This document shows, piece after piece, positions 1-10,682 of a stretch of DNA of 64,000 nt. The stretch covers positions 1,178,001 through 1,242,000 of the forward strand of contig JAJNNX010000005.1 of NCBI GenBank assembly GCA_023159155.1, in the 5' to 3' direction. Both the position numbers and the translations under genes were made by a program. Positions within the stretch are counted from its first letter, which is position 1. Each line of letters begins with the position of its first letter. The notes below the pieces were generated by a model. It saw only the letters and a list, made by a program, of their open reading frames with translations, did no database searches and was not told the DNA's origin. This DNA comes from Ustulina deusta. Lineage: Eukaryota; Ascomycota; Sordariomycetes; Xylariales; Xylariaceae.

Positions 1-368
1 GTGGCGGGCTTGTTCATTCCGGCGTTCAGGAATAGCGTATCCAAATCATTCTCTCCTAACTTATCTAACGCCTGCTGTGCGAAGGATTTCACACCTCTCA
101 AGTCCGTCAACTCCAAAGGTAGAATAGAGACACTGTGCTTTGTGGAATCGTAGATAAGCCCATCGTAGGCTGCCTGTGTTGCCCTCGGATCGCGAGCACC
201 GAGGATGCATCTATAGGGCTGTTTCTGCTGCAGTAGCTGCTTCACCGCCTCAAAGCCCTATATTTCCAATAAATATATGATACTTACGAAGACAGGGGAC
301 ATACGGGGACTAACCAGGCCGGATGAGGCGCCGGTGGCAACTACGGTCTTCACAATCGTCGTAGTCAT
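1..368 (-). CDS. Short-chain dehydrogenase/reductase, N-terminal part (cut by window edge)
   Basis: NAD(P)-dependent oxidoreductase of the SDR family; substrate unknown. Start ATG at 368 (minus). Exon 1 is 315-368 (18 codons) and exon 2 runs from 257 off the left edge. Splicing out 258-314 (57 bases, GTTAGT..TAG) joins TGASSGL to GFEAVKQ and restores the classical TGxxxGxG nucleotide-binding motif at residues 12-19. Further on NAG (of LFLNAGM) is the second SDR cofactor motif, and ILGARDP is typical of the POR-like/WW-oxidoreductase-like SDRs. A second in-frame donor at 287 would leave a 30-base intron and break the motif, so it is rejected. The catalytic Tyr/Lys lie beyond the window. Same strand as the aldo-keto reductase at 1402-2728; a shared pathway is possible but not shown. 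Confidence 0.85.
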
Positions 369-1401
369 GGTGTTCGGTGCGTAGAATACGTTATGAAGAG
401 ACTCGAGATGCACGCGTTCGATTATTTAACGCTTTCCCTAGCGGGGGCCCTTCTGCTCGCCTTGTGAGATGTGAGTATCTGTTGATGGCGTTCGATGCCA
501 GAAAAACTCCGACAGTTCCGAGCCGGTAAGCCCGCCAAGCCTCGACTCGATTTCACAGTTTCAGTTACAAGCCTTCGATGGCCAACGAATAACCGGCAGG
601 CTGTGGTTTTTTCTTACTTCTGAGACAGTTCTTGCCCTTGTGACGGCGTATCTTCCCTGATCAACTGATGTTGCGATGTAAGGGAGCCAAGCTAGGATAT
701 ATCTGAGAGGAGCTATAGGGAACGATATTGGAGCGGCATCTGCGACGAGTCTAGAGAATCCTGTAAGGTTCGTGGGAAGAGCGTATCTTTATTTCAGTAA
801 ACGAAAGTTTGTACATAAGGATAACATCTCAGGACTGCCAGCTTTTGCTGTACTTGGAGTGGCCCGGGAGGTATGTACTACCTATTAAGCCTCGTGGACT
901 AGATATCACAACGCCACCTCGAGACCTGACTGGATGACGGCCGGGGAGCCTAATTTTTACATGAAAACGGCCTAGAAAATCACATATCTGAGAGATCACT
1001 GGCGCCACTTTTAGCCGCTCTAACCCTTGCAGCGTGAGCGATCGGGTAGGAGCAGCTAATTAGCGGAAAGCGTGTTCTCCTATAAAGGATCACCACTGAT
1101 TCATGGTGGTTGATAGCAAGCCTTGAGGGCAACCGGAAAAAGAAAAAGAAAAAAAACAGCCGGGTATGGTATCAAGAGTGGAATTTTTCGCTCTTGGAAT
1201 TCAGAACATATAATCCTGTCTGGTAGCAAGTGATTCTCTATTCTCCTAAAAAAAGTTCAATACTAATTACAGAATCACGCCCTCCTTTCGCTCTCTATAT
1301 AAAAGTATATATCCAGTAAGCGCAACTTGCGGTAAGGCTCAAAGCGCTTCCTTTCGCGACACCGACCATGCGTGATCGGCTGGTGTTGTCTAAAGGCGCT
1401 T
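369..1401. other. Intergenic, SDR upstream side / aldo-keto reductase downstream side
   Basis: No supported gene on either strand. It should hold the promoter of the SDR (start at 368, minus) and the 3' end of the aldo-keto reductase. An A-rich purine tract lies near 1134-1158. Confidence 0.6.
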
Positions 1402-2728
1402 TCAGGCTGGAGCCTGCCAGGGCGCAGTGAGATCGCCTTTGTGGGGTTGCACAGCTTTGGCGGGCGCGACGTAATCGAAGTGGCCCAAAAGGGCAAGGAT
1501 GTTGATGTCCTGAGGTCCTCGGATCATGGATCCAGTCAGGCTCATGAATTTGTGAGGGAAGCCGAGATCGAAGTCGTAGCCGCTCTCGATTTCCTTGATG
1601 TCCTCGGCAGAAAGCTCGAGACTGAGGGCCTCGATGTTCGCCTTGAGGTGCTCGACCTTGCGACCTCCGAGGACGGGGAAGACGTAAGGCGTCTGAAACA
1701 ACTGTTAGCGAGTGGCATTCTCAGAGCCTTCTCGGGCGTCTACCCACCTTGTTGAGAGCGTATGCCAAAGCAACGCTCGTGATGGGAACATTGTGGCGTG
1801 TGGCGACAGCGTCTAGAACCTTGGACATCTGCTCCTCGCGGCCGACTAGCAGAGACGGGGGTATGTTGCGAGCACCGGTGTCTTTCTTGCCCGGTGACTT
1901 GAAGTAGCCACCGCCTAGGACACCGAAAGGCTGGAACGCCATGCCTTCTGCTTGACACATGGGAATGACCTCGCGCTCCAAGTCACGCTCCTGAGCAGAG
2001 TAGCGACCCTGGTAAATGGAGAAGGGACGGAGACCGTTTTGGCGGGCGTACATGTTTGCCTTGGCGACAAGCCACGCAGGTGAATCACTGATGCCCAGGT
2101 ACAGAACTTTGCCCTGGTTGATGAGGCCGTTCAAAGAATGCATGAGCTCGGGAATCTCAGTGGCGTAATCCCAGCAATGGACATAGAGCTAGGGGCGGAG
2201 TTAGAGCGTGTTCCTAGCATTCCCATCGAACGGACTTACAATGTCGACGTAATCGGTCTGCAGGGCCTTTAGGCTGCTCTGGATCGAGACATGCAGTGAC
2301 TTGGCGCCGGTGCCGCCATAGTTGCTCTGCTGGACTGGCTGGCCGGATTTAGGGCTCATGGTATACTTGGTAGCAATTACCATCTCAGCGCGCCGGCCAG
2401 ACTTCTGCATCCACTCGCCGATCCAGAGTTCGCTCTCGCCCGACTGGTAGGTATTAGCGGTGTCGATGAAGTTGCCGCCCAGGTCATAGAAAGTGTCGAG
2501 GAGTTCGAACGCCGACTCCTTGGTACATTCGCCCATGCCGAATGACCATGCATTTCCAATACCTTCGCAAAAGTCAGTACACAATTGAAAAGGCGCAGCA
2601 GACGTAGGGTCATTGGTCGTACTCATCCCCCCTAGACAGAGGGGGCTGACACGGACGGATGCGGACGGGGCCAGAAGCCGGTGTCGTCCAAGCACGCTCT
2701 TGGGGGCAGCTGGGGGTAGGAAGGCCAT
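1402..2728 (-). CDS. Aldo-keto reductase, aryl-alcohol dehydrogenase / norsolorinic acid reductase type
   Basis: Cytosolic NADPH-dependent reductase of aldehydes/ketones, AKR family; the closest named types are fungal aryl-alcohol dehydrogenases and the norsolorinic acid reductases of polyketide clusters. Four exons on the minus strand: 2623-2728, 2240-2562, 1748-2188, 1402-1692; introns 2563-2622 (TACTGAC branch site), 2189-2239 and 1693-1747. The spliced protein is 386 residues, the normal family length. Visible motifs: MSIGNAW start of the barrel, [11 protein letters not shown] (catalytic Asp and Tyr), ATKYT (catalytic Lys), LYVHCWDY (catalytic His), and a C-terminal GRKVEHL cofactor-binding segment. 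I chose the ATG at 2728 (MAFLPP), which matches where family members begin; an in-frame ATG at 2758 would add ten residues. The physiological substrate is unknown. Confidence 0.93.
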
Positions 2729-2758
2729 TTTTGATGGATTTGTGACGAAGTCAAGCAC

Positions 2759-4792
2759 AGTAGAAAAAAAATAGGGGTGACAGGTAGAGAGTAGAGGTTG
2801 GTGATTTAAGCTGGCGATGGGGCGGTTGATGTCCTAAGAGGGCGATACGAGAACAAGAGCGTTGGGATGCCCATTTTATATTCAAATCCGTCTCTGAATA
2901 TATTTCGAATAACCTCCACGTATAACTTACGCTATCGTCGAATCTGTGCTGATGTTGGCCTCGTCGCATTACAATGTCCTATTACTTACAAATCCGGTTA
3001 CACGGACTTCGGACTCCTTGATCCAAGCTTATCTCCTACACGGACATAAAGCTGTGTGCCTCAGGTATCCGTGAGCATGGATGCTATAAACATTACTAGC
3101 CTCATTACTATCTAGTCTGAAGATTTACAATAGACCTATTTGCCGGCGGGGATCAGTTTTAACCTTGTTAAACAACAGGTAGGTCGCTTGTAAGCGCAGT
3201 TACAATAGCGAAAGGTGTTATATTGACGTTGTGATAATTCGCTTTAAACAAGAAAACACACCACCCTTTGGAACTCTATTGAAAAAACATAATTTTATGT
3301 TTAAATGTAGTACAACTATTTCAACTTGGGAATTGAAAGCAGCTAACTATGTGTTTGCCGTAACTTAGGTATGGTCCAATACGTAGAAAGCCCAGAATTT
3401 TGGGCAGTGTAACCTAGCCAAAGCAGACCTTAAGTTCTAGGTTAGATAGCATATTTTAAAATTAGGGCCCATAAGTTCCTGCTGGCGGATATCTTGCCGT
3501 CCATTTAGGTAGTATTATTACGTGTGAATGCAAGTAGGCAACTCCCTTGAAGCTGTAGGGAGGCCAAGGTAAACTAAGTAGCAATTCTCAATTACCAGAT
3601 ACCTGGTATCGAGCTAGTAGTGCATGCCCTATGCCCTATGCCCTATGCCCATGTCTAACATAGTGTACGTGGGGTAGACTAGTGCTAAAAGCGTACCTAC
3701 CGAAAGCAGAAATTGGCCCCATCTTGGCCCCCCATCTTGAAGCTAGAGGTTAACTCCGCAGATATATAGTATGAATACTCAATAAAACAAATATTAGAAC
3801 AGTGTAGTACAAAAGAACATAACGCAGAATAGTATAGCTACAGGGTTATTATCTAAAATAGTGTTCAGTGTGATATATTTGTAGCGCATCCTGTTTTGCC
3901 AACGTGATAAGAATGGCAAAGGTCTTAAGTAAGCTGAACAATTCAGTCCAAGGGGATTTGTGGGGGATACAGCATCGGGCATTAGGTCAAGCAGTTAGGA
4001 TAGCATCCCAGATTGCCGGGTTTGAGCTGTATCTAAGTACTACATCAGCAAGCACATGCTCTGCAAAGATAAAATGCCCCACGTTGAATTAAGCAATGTG
4101 ACAGATAGACGTAGTGCATCATAAAGTGTTCGGGATCTTGATTAAACCGATATTACCATGGAAGGCCTCATTACGTCGTAGTCTAGGTAATCCATTGGCA
4201 CAGGAAGGTGGGGAACAGTGGTCCCCAGTTGGAAAGCCAATAAACTCTTCTCATCTCCATTCTCAATGCACGCTCGGTACCTTAAGTACACTAGAAGTGT
4301 AGGTAATGTCACATCGCTCCAGCCCCACCAAGAACTAATGCGACTCCTCTTACTAAACTAACCAACGGCAATCATGGGCTCGACAACTTAGGGTGGTCTA
4401 GACTATGTCCCCCATTTGTCTCCTGATGTTCAATTCTCTTCTTAAGGATCGATGATGTTACAGAACAAGCAATGGCAATCATTCCAGTTCGAGTCGTACG
4501 ATTGGGAGATTTATGTGCCCCATATTAGTCTTATAGTATATATACCAACTAATACCATCCTCATTGTTTTGCAAGGTATTTTATAATGTCGTGGAATCAC
4601 ATGCGGTATCTACGAAATTAGTATTTCGGTAGTGTGTTTAGAGTCTAGTGTGTTTCAGGGTCGAAGATGGCAGATACAGATATTTTCTATTCGACTTAAA
4701 TAATATTACAGAGTTATTGCCAGTCAATACCTTTAACACCCAATATAGATATCCGAAAACCTTCCAGTAAACCCCCCCCCTTTCCTTTAGTA
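2759..4792. other. AT-rich intergenic stretch without recognisable gene
   Basis: About 2 kb between the aldo-keto reductase start and the SET gene stop. Only short open frames, none with recognisable similarity. A small tandem repeat lies at 3624-3650. The base composition, richer in A+T than the flanking genes, would fit old transposon sequence or spacer DNA, but I cannot identify an element. Confidence 0.5.
3624..3650. repeat. Short tandem repeat, 7-bp unit ATGCCCT, about 3.9 copies
   Basis: Read directly: four consecutive ATGCCC(T) units in non-coding DNA. Confidence 0.9.
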
Positions 4793-5784
4793 TCACGTAT
4801 GACAACCGTTAACTTGGTCCTTTGACGCCTCTTCAATCATCTCTCTTATATACCCATTGATCCAGTAGGCCCCTAGCCCCTCGGCATCCAACCCAGCGGC
4901 ACCCGAGATGCGGCCGAGACATACACCCTTACCAGCGCCGCACCAACAGTCAAATGACTGCGCCATACAGAATTCTTATATAGGAACCCAGAATCAGCAT
5001 TTTTTTGTTTATTGAAGATGATACCGCAGATTTCAGGAATTCTCAGAGGTAACAGTAATAGAAAATATCCAATTAAGCAGTTCACAAGACAACACCAAAT
5101 AAGTGATAAGAAACTCTGGACTACTGACCTGTACTTGGGTAAAAAAAGCTAAGTACTAAATTGTTTAACATTAGTAACTGATATTCGAGCATGGAATTGA
5201 GCGGAATATTTGGTAGTTTCGTTCAGGAATTAGAAAAGTCCCAACAACGGGGGGGGACCATAGAAAATGCTATCGAGGCATATGAAGTCAATAAGATATA
5301 AGATTGAGTTTCCTACTTACGGTCACCCTTCCCGAGATCACGGTTTCTGCTAACTCGGATCTCCATTCGTTCCATGTCCCATTCGAGGGTCGGGACACAG
5401 CTATGGTTGATATACACGAGGGTGGAGTTGAGCTCAAGATGCAAGTTCCGGCCGGCCTAATTATTTCCAGACATTCGAAATTAGCCGATATTCTCTATCT
5501 TTCGTAATTAGGGGGGTTTTTTTTAACGGTGTAATATAGATCCTGACCTGTACCGAGCTCCATGAGGGCTGCCGCACCGTAGTCACGCCCGTGATGCGCG
5601 CAAACAATGCCCCAGCCGGCAGGTCGACAAGTGACTCGGCCCACGACCGGAACTCGCCTTCGGCCTCTTTGACTACCATGAGTCGATCGAGATCTGGATT
5701 TACCCAGGCAGGCAGAAGACCGGCCGTCTCGGTCGAGGCCACAGACTTCTTCTCATCGTCGGGAATACATGAAAAATTTGTCAT
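4793..5784 (-). CDS. Small SET-domain protein (putative lysine methyltransferase)
   Basis: Four exons on the minus strand: 5548-5784, 5321-5456, 5129-5155 and 4793-4974; introns 5457-5547, 5156-5320 and 4975-5128. The joined frame gives 193 residues. It resembles the compact fungal SET proteins of roughly 160-190 residues: an N-terminal segment with DLPAGALFA, the SET core with LELNSTL and INHSC (NHSC about residues 96-99, the SAM-binding pseudoknot motif), FFYPST in a 27-base micro-exon, and a post-SET-like cysteine cluster (Cys143, Cys145, Cys152, with CWCG). All four exons match the family in order and every junction keeps frame, which strongly supports the model. The expected role is S-adenosylmethionine-dependent protein methylation; the target is unknown and activity has not been shown for this subfamily. 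Start ATG at 5784 is preceded by a purine-rich leader. Confidence 0.85.
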
Positions 5785-7544
5785 TGTGAGTTTCTTTTTC
5801 TGGAGTTTCTGAAAGTTCACGTTATACCCTGCCGAAAGAAATGAATAATAGGATGATGCTATATAATACCACTCGTATGGTTTCACGGACAGATGGAAGG
5901 AAGACGAGCCATTTATTCAAGTCCAAGACGCTCCACCATTCCTCTCCACTTAGCGTACTTACAGAATAGCGAAGAATTAATTAATCTGGCGGTCCTCGCG
6001 GCAATGCTGGAAAATGCAGACCCTTTTTTTAGAACATGTAGAGAAGTACCGGCAGTGACGTACTTGAGAGCAAGGGGTACGGAGTTCGGCTGGGAGGAAT
6101 GCTAGGGCGATGCCGGACCTCTCCTCTCTTTCGGATAGGCAGACGAACGAAAGCTCTCCCGTGACGAGACGTAGCTCTGCAGAGTTGCTTAGGCCTGTCT
6201 GTCCTATTGGCATCAGCGAAGACGGCGAACTCCTAGTCGGCATGGGATCCCAAAGCGGTCCAATAACATGGATCAAACGACGAAGCTTTCGGGACCGGAG
6301 AATCACGATCGCTGGTCGACGGCCAGCTCGAGATATCTCGAAGCCTGAACCCCCCCCCCCCCCCCCCCCCCCCCCCCAGCACGGCCGTCCCGACAGCTTG
6401 GGTTATTTTTTCATTGGCTGCCAAGGCGCTATTGGCCCGCAACGGTTGTTACATCATAGCTAGAATAACTTGGTCAGCGGTGTGCATGTGACGAGCCTTC
6501 TCTCCTCCCACCCCAGTAAGGACGGGACATACACAGCGCCATGTGAAGTGGTAAGTTGACCACGGGCCCGAACAAGCCGTCAATCTGCACTTTTGATATC
6601 ACCTGACGGGCGGTAAGCATGTAAGCAGCGCTGATGGGGGCCGGTCGTTGTCACGGTCAATTACCGGTTGTAAGAGCCTGGAATCTTCCTGTTGACCTTG
6701 ATTCCAGTAGCATTGCATCGAAAGGGTGTATTGGGTAGTCGGTCTTAACGAACGCAATAAGATTCTCCACAGCGTGTGCTAGCTGAGTGCGAGTTACTGG
6801 GTGAAGTAAATCGCCGGTAATGTTGGTAGTGTTGGTGTAAGTGTGCAGTGCATGAATGCTCCCAGACTTGAGGTGTTCGGCTGATATATAAACTACTACC
6901 CTACAACACGTTCTACACCAATCTCGCCTCAGTAGCCGTATAAGACATACACATATTACCCCCCCGCGCGCGAGGGAAAGATTGGTCCGGGCATGATAAA
7001 ATGACGACGAAATGACGACACAATACTTGCTCATACCAGCTGGGAGAAATATACCATTTTGGATATTATATAAGATATCGAGTATAACTACCAGTATCTG
7101 TCCAAGGAGGTGTCAAGCCGCGCAGCCAAGCCACCTAAGGCACTTTGTAGGCATTAGGTGCCCAGTCTCTCGTGGCTGGTCTTCTATCTTCTGCTGCAAC
7201 CATGAAGATATAGAATATACGTTTTAAGAATGGGTTCCCATATTGCCCACCTAGCATGCAAACTCACTAGCTATAATACGTGCCTAGATTGGGCAGTTTA
7301 TCTATCTACCAACCTCGGTGAGCGAGTTCGCACTGCCGCCAGCCATGTTGGACAGCATCTGACATCGTTACACCACCAATGGAGGGTAATGATTGTCCAA
7401 TTTTGGGGAGGCCGGAGGAATCAGTACATCGAAAGCCGAAGTGGTTATTACGCCTCCCATGACCTAGAGCTGCCTTTCCAGTTCGCATTGAGATTCTTCA
7501 AAGACGTCTATCGGCTGATGCACTCGGCCAAATATACGGGGAAC
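5785..7544. other. Intergenic, with poly-C tract and coding-like but unassigned frames
   Basis: No gene can be supported. A minus-strand open frame ends at 6657 and reads plausibly as protein in its last 60 codons (for example LAHAVENLIAFVKTDYPI), but I recognise no family and find no start exon. The region should include the leader of the plus-strand membrane-protein gene starting at 7545. Confidence 0.45.
6350..6377. repeat. Poly-C homopolymer, 28 bases
   Basis: Uninterrupted run of 28 C on the plus strand. Exact length is prone to sequencing and assembly error. Confidence 0.9.
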
Positions 7545-8761
7545 ATGGCCACTTCGCTGGATCCTCATGAAGCTGGAAAACTCATCGAGTCGTGCGCGGA
7601 TTCATGCATGCCCTCCAAGGTCACTCTTGGAGTATTGACTGGCCCGGCCTTTCTCTGTTTTGTCGCGCGGATAGCCATACGATTGACGTATCAGAAGCAA
7701 CTCAGCTTAGATGCTTTTTGACCCTTGCTGCTGCCTCTCTAGGCGCCACTACAGGCATTCTGTACGACATCTGCTGCTCTCTCTACCTGCACCCGGCTTC
7801 TCTGTTCGCTCCGCAAGTTCTGCCCTTCATTCTTGACCGTTTCGGTGACCTGCTTCAGCTCCAGAAGAGAGCGTACCCCTTCTCGGCCTTAATATGGACG
7901 ACAGCATTCGCTGTCAAAGCGTGTTTTCTAGCATCCATACGTCCGCTCGTTTGGTACATATCACGAGCTGTGACTTGGTATTACTGGTTTGCAGTGGGGT
8001 TTTGCATAATATCCTGGGCATTTGCCGTTTCGGAACCAATGCATCGCATGTCCATACTTTGGGTTGGATGCAGGTCAGCACTACCCGTCCTAGCTACGTC
8101 GACATGTAGGCTAACCTAAACCCAGCGAAATGCGTCAGTTCCACCGGTTACGGTAAAAAGACACTCAGAGTAACTGCACTCGTTAGGGTACTGGATATAG
8201 TTTCCGATATAATGGGTGCGTCTTACTTCGTTTCGCGTACTAACTAAGATGTCGCACCGGAAGCTCACATCGTCACGTCAGTCGTCAGTCGTCAGTCTTC
8301 CTATCATCGTCCTCAGGGGTTCGCTGCTTTGCCGGTCTACCAAGATGGGTTTAGGCATATTCCTCTGCCTCCTTATTGTTATGGCAATCTGCGCTATCAT
8401 TAGGATTGCTGGATTTCACTACAGAGGCCGCGAGGGCGATATCTGGGAATTCTTCTGGCAGCATACCGAAGGCGCTGTGGCGGTCATGATGGCATCAATC
8501 ACAGCGTTTCATCCCCTATTTGTCAAGCAGACAAACAATACAAAAGCTGCTAACGAGAAACCTACCCTGGCCCCAAATCATCTCATGCGTCAGCTCCCCA
8601 AGGTACCATCGCCCATCTTTACGGGCATGCGGAGCTTTATTCGCAGAAACAACCGGTCCGATTTAGACACCGGCATGTGGGCCTCCCCAAATTTTGTCAT
8701 CGACGACTCTGAGGTACCTAGATTATCACGCCGCTCTCAAGTCGGGCAGACGAGCGACTAG
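7545..8761 (+). pseudogene. Fungal rhodopsin-like integral membrane protein with two frameshifts
   Basis: Multi-pass membrane protein of the fungal rhodopsin-domain (SAT4-like) family, whose role is mostly unknown. Start ATG at 7545. Recognisable parts in order: first helix (LGVLTGPAFLCFVARI), RLTYQKQLSLDAF, central helices (TTAFAVKACFLASIRPL, AVTWYYWFAVGF), CIACPYFGLDA, TLRVTALVRVLDIVSDIM, and the last helix before TAFHPLF with a basic cytoplasmic tail. Two introns fit well: 8074-8125 and 8216-8288. The frame breaks twice. One base is missing in the T run near 7717-7720, and one base is extra near 8034-8040, just before CIACPYF; downstream the original frame is restored. Either the gene is a recent pseudogene or both indels are sequence errors. 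All later exons are otherwise intact, so decay would be young. Confidence 0.75.
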
Positions 8762-10001
8762 CAGCAATACCTCCTCTTCACAGAGCTGATATCCAAGCTT
8801 GCTTGAAGACAGGGGGCTCGTTGGCTATCCTTCGTAGTAACATGAATTTAAAAATAATTATGAATGCTATTCCCTAGAAAGAACAAGTCCTGAGTAGAAA
8901 GACGAACTCGGGTGCACAGTGGGGGCTATATCTGTACGTGTTCCGAATCGGTGTCTCATGAAGCTGTCTTGTAAGGCTTGGAATAGTCGCCTGCAAATTA
9001 ATGGAGAGAGATCCGAACCCACCGGGATCCGCGCGACTAGACACGGGTGTGATGACCACAAAAATCCAGCTGATCTCTTCATCCTCCTCGCAAGACGCCT
9101 TCTGTTCCGTCGCACGTCTCGAGAGAAACTTCGTTCCGGTATTCAGGAAGCACGCGTATACAAGCAGAAGTGTCCCTCAGAGAACAGCTGACCCACAACG
9201 GCATTTCTGGGTGTCTTTAACGGCGATCGGGAAGTCAGAATGCTAAACTCGGAAAATAGGTGTATGTGTGCATGAGTGTATGCCACGCATGCATCGAGCA
9301 GCCAGGATCCCTCACTTCCCTTCGGACCCCTTTTCAATGACTGGCCAGGTAGACCGACGATGAGCCAGATGATATAATTCCATCTCTCTTTCTCTCCTTG
9401 AAAATTTAACTGATCCTTCTAAATCCAAGGGCTCAGCGTGGCTGCCCAGCGTCAAGTCGCGCGCGCGTACTAGCAGGGCTTGTCTGAAATTCACTTCTCC
9501 TCTCATTCACGATAGGTACCTATATACGCTCCTCGGACTCTACGAGCACGACACCAACTGCAAAGATGAGGATGCATATGTAACTTCGAACCTACTCCAT
9601 CGGGCGTGGGGGATTTGTTCGTCGTTAACTTTCGCAATCAATTGCGATGCCTCTCGCAAGTTCGGGCTTTCTCCCCTCGGCCACATTCTCGCCTGAGTCA
9701 GCGTCCGCGCGAAATCACTGAGTTATCTGGTGTTCCGGCCTGGCAGGGGAGAAGACAGACAAGGCTGAATAACGGTCGTATGCAGGAGGCGCAAGACGTA
9801 GAAGAGTAAAGCGAACCCCCAGAATGTAGAGAGGGTCTTGTTTTGTCCTCTTTTCCCTCAATGCTGTCATAGATCTATCACCACTACATTACCCCAACAC
9901 CAAACCAAAGCGAGGGATCCAACGAGGAAGCATCCTTGTATTCATATACTTGCTCATATACGATTTTCGTCTCATCGCTAGATACGCCCCCCCTTCCAAA
10001 A
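8762..10001. other. Intergenic, nothing recognised
   Basis: Several overlapping short frames on both strands between 8867 and 9506, none with family similarity or a consistent splice model. It should contain the promoter and leader of the gene starting at 10002; the last 60 bases are C-rich. Confidence 0.5.
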
Positions 10002-10682
10002 ATGCTAGCACTACCATCAGCACGAACGCAGGCATGGGGTCCCTGGGGACTCCATCGCCTCTTCCTCACCCTTTTCCTGTCATTCCTCGTCCATCCCTCG
10101 CAGGCGTACCTCCTCCCCCCGTACTTCACGGATCTGGCCTCGAGAAAGCACACGTCGGCCCCCGAGGCCCAGGCGAGAAATCCGGCGACGTTCTCCAGGG
10201 ACTTCGCGACGGCGATGGGGGCAGCCGTGGCCGTCGTGGTGACAGGGGCGACGCTGATCTGCGTGTTCGCGCACTGCTGGCGGCAGATCCTAGACCGGAG
10301 CCGGAGCGGGCGCGACGAGGCCGGGCGCGCGAAGAGGAGGAGGGCCGCGCTGCTCGGGGACGAGGAGGCTTGGTTCTGCCGGGCGAACCGCCGGCTGCCG
10401 AAGCCGCCGTTCGGCGACACCTATGAGTACGATTCCGGGCCGGTATGCACTTTCCCCATGGCCCACGAGCCCGACGAGGCAGTCCCCGACCCGTGCTACG
10501 GCTATAAATCCCCGACCGCAAACGAGCGCCGTGCGACCATGATCGCCTGGCTGGGATCGAAGGGTCTTCTTGGGAGTCAGGGGGCCGCGACGTTGCTGAA
10601 ACTGGCTCAGCCAGAAAAGCAGGCTTGTTCAGAAAAGATCGAGGGTCCTGCCAGCGTCGCTTGTCTCTTGGATTGTGCTTGA
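10002..10682 (+). CDS. Hypothetical single-pass membrane protein, 226 residues
   Basis: Not assigned to a family. Single exon; I chose the ATG at 10002 (AAAATGC context) because upstream codons in frame lack an ATG. Residues about 20-36 form a hydrophobic signal-peptide-like segment (LFLTLFLSFL followed by HPSQA, a plausible cleavage site). A second hydrophobic stretch (AAVAVVVTGATLICVFAHC, about residues 72-92) looks like a transmembrane helix, followed by a strongly basic cytoplasmic-type segment (RSRSGR, KRRRAALL). This suggests a type I membrane protein with a short ectodomain and a basic tail. GC content is clearly higher than in the surrounding spacer, consistent with a real coding region. 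Function unknown. Confidence 0.6.
   Translation: MLALPSARTQAWGPWGLHRLFLTLFLSFLVHPSQAYLLPPYFTDLASRKHTSAPEAQARNPATFSRDFATAMGAAVAVVVTGATLICVFAHCWRQILDRSRSGRDEAGRAKRRRAALLGDEEAWFCRANRRLPKPPFGDTYEYDSGPVCTFPMAHEPDEAVPDPCYGYKSPTANERRATMIAWLGSKGLLGSQGAATLLKLAQPEKQACSEKIEGPASVACLLDCA

Noticed and set aside
258..287. Alternative SDR donor at 287
   Set aside because: It would give a 30-base intron and insert nine residues into the glycine-rich cofactor motif.
1..2728. SDR plus aldo-keto reductase as a secondary-metabolite cluster
   Set aside because: No core synthase, transporter or cluster regulator is present next to them in the window; two common oxidoreductases alone are not evidence.
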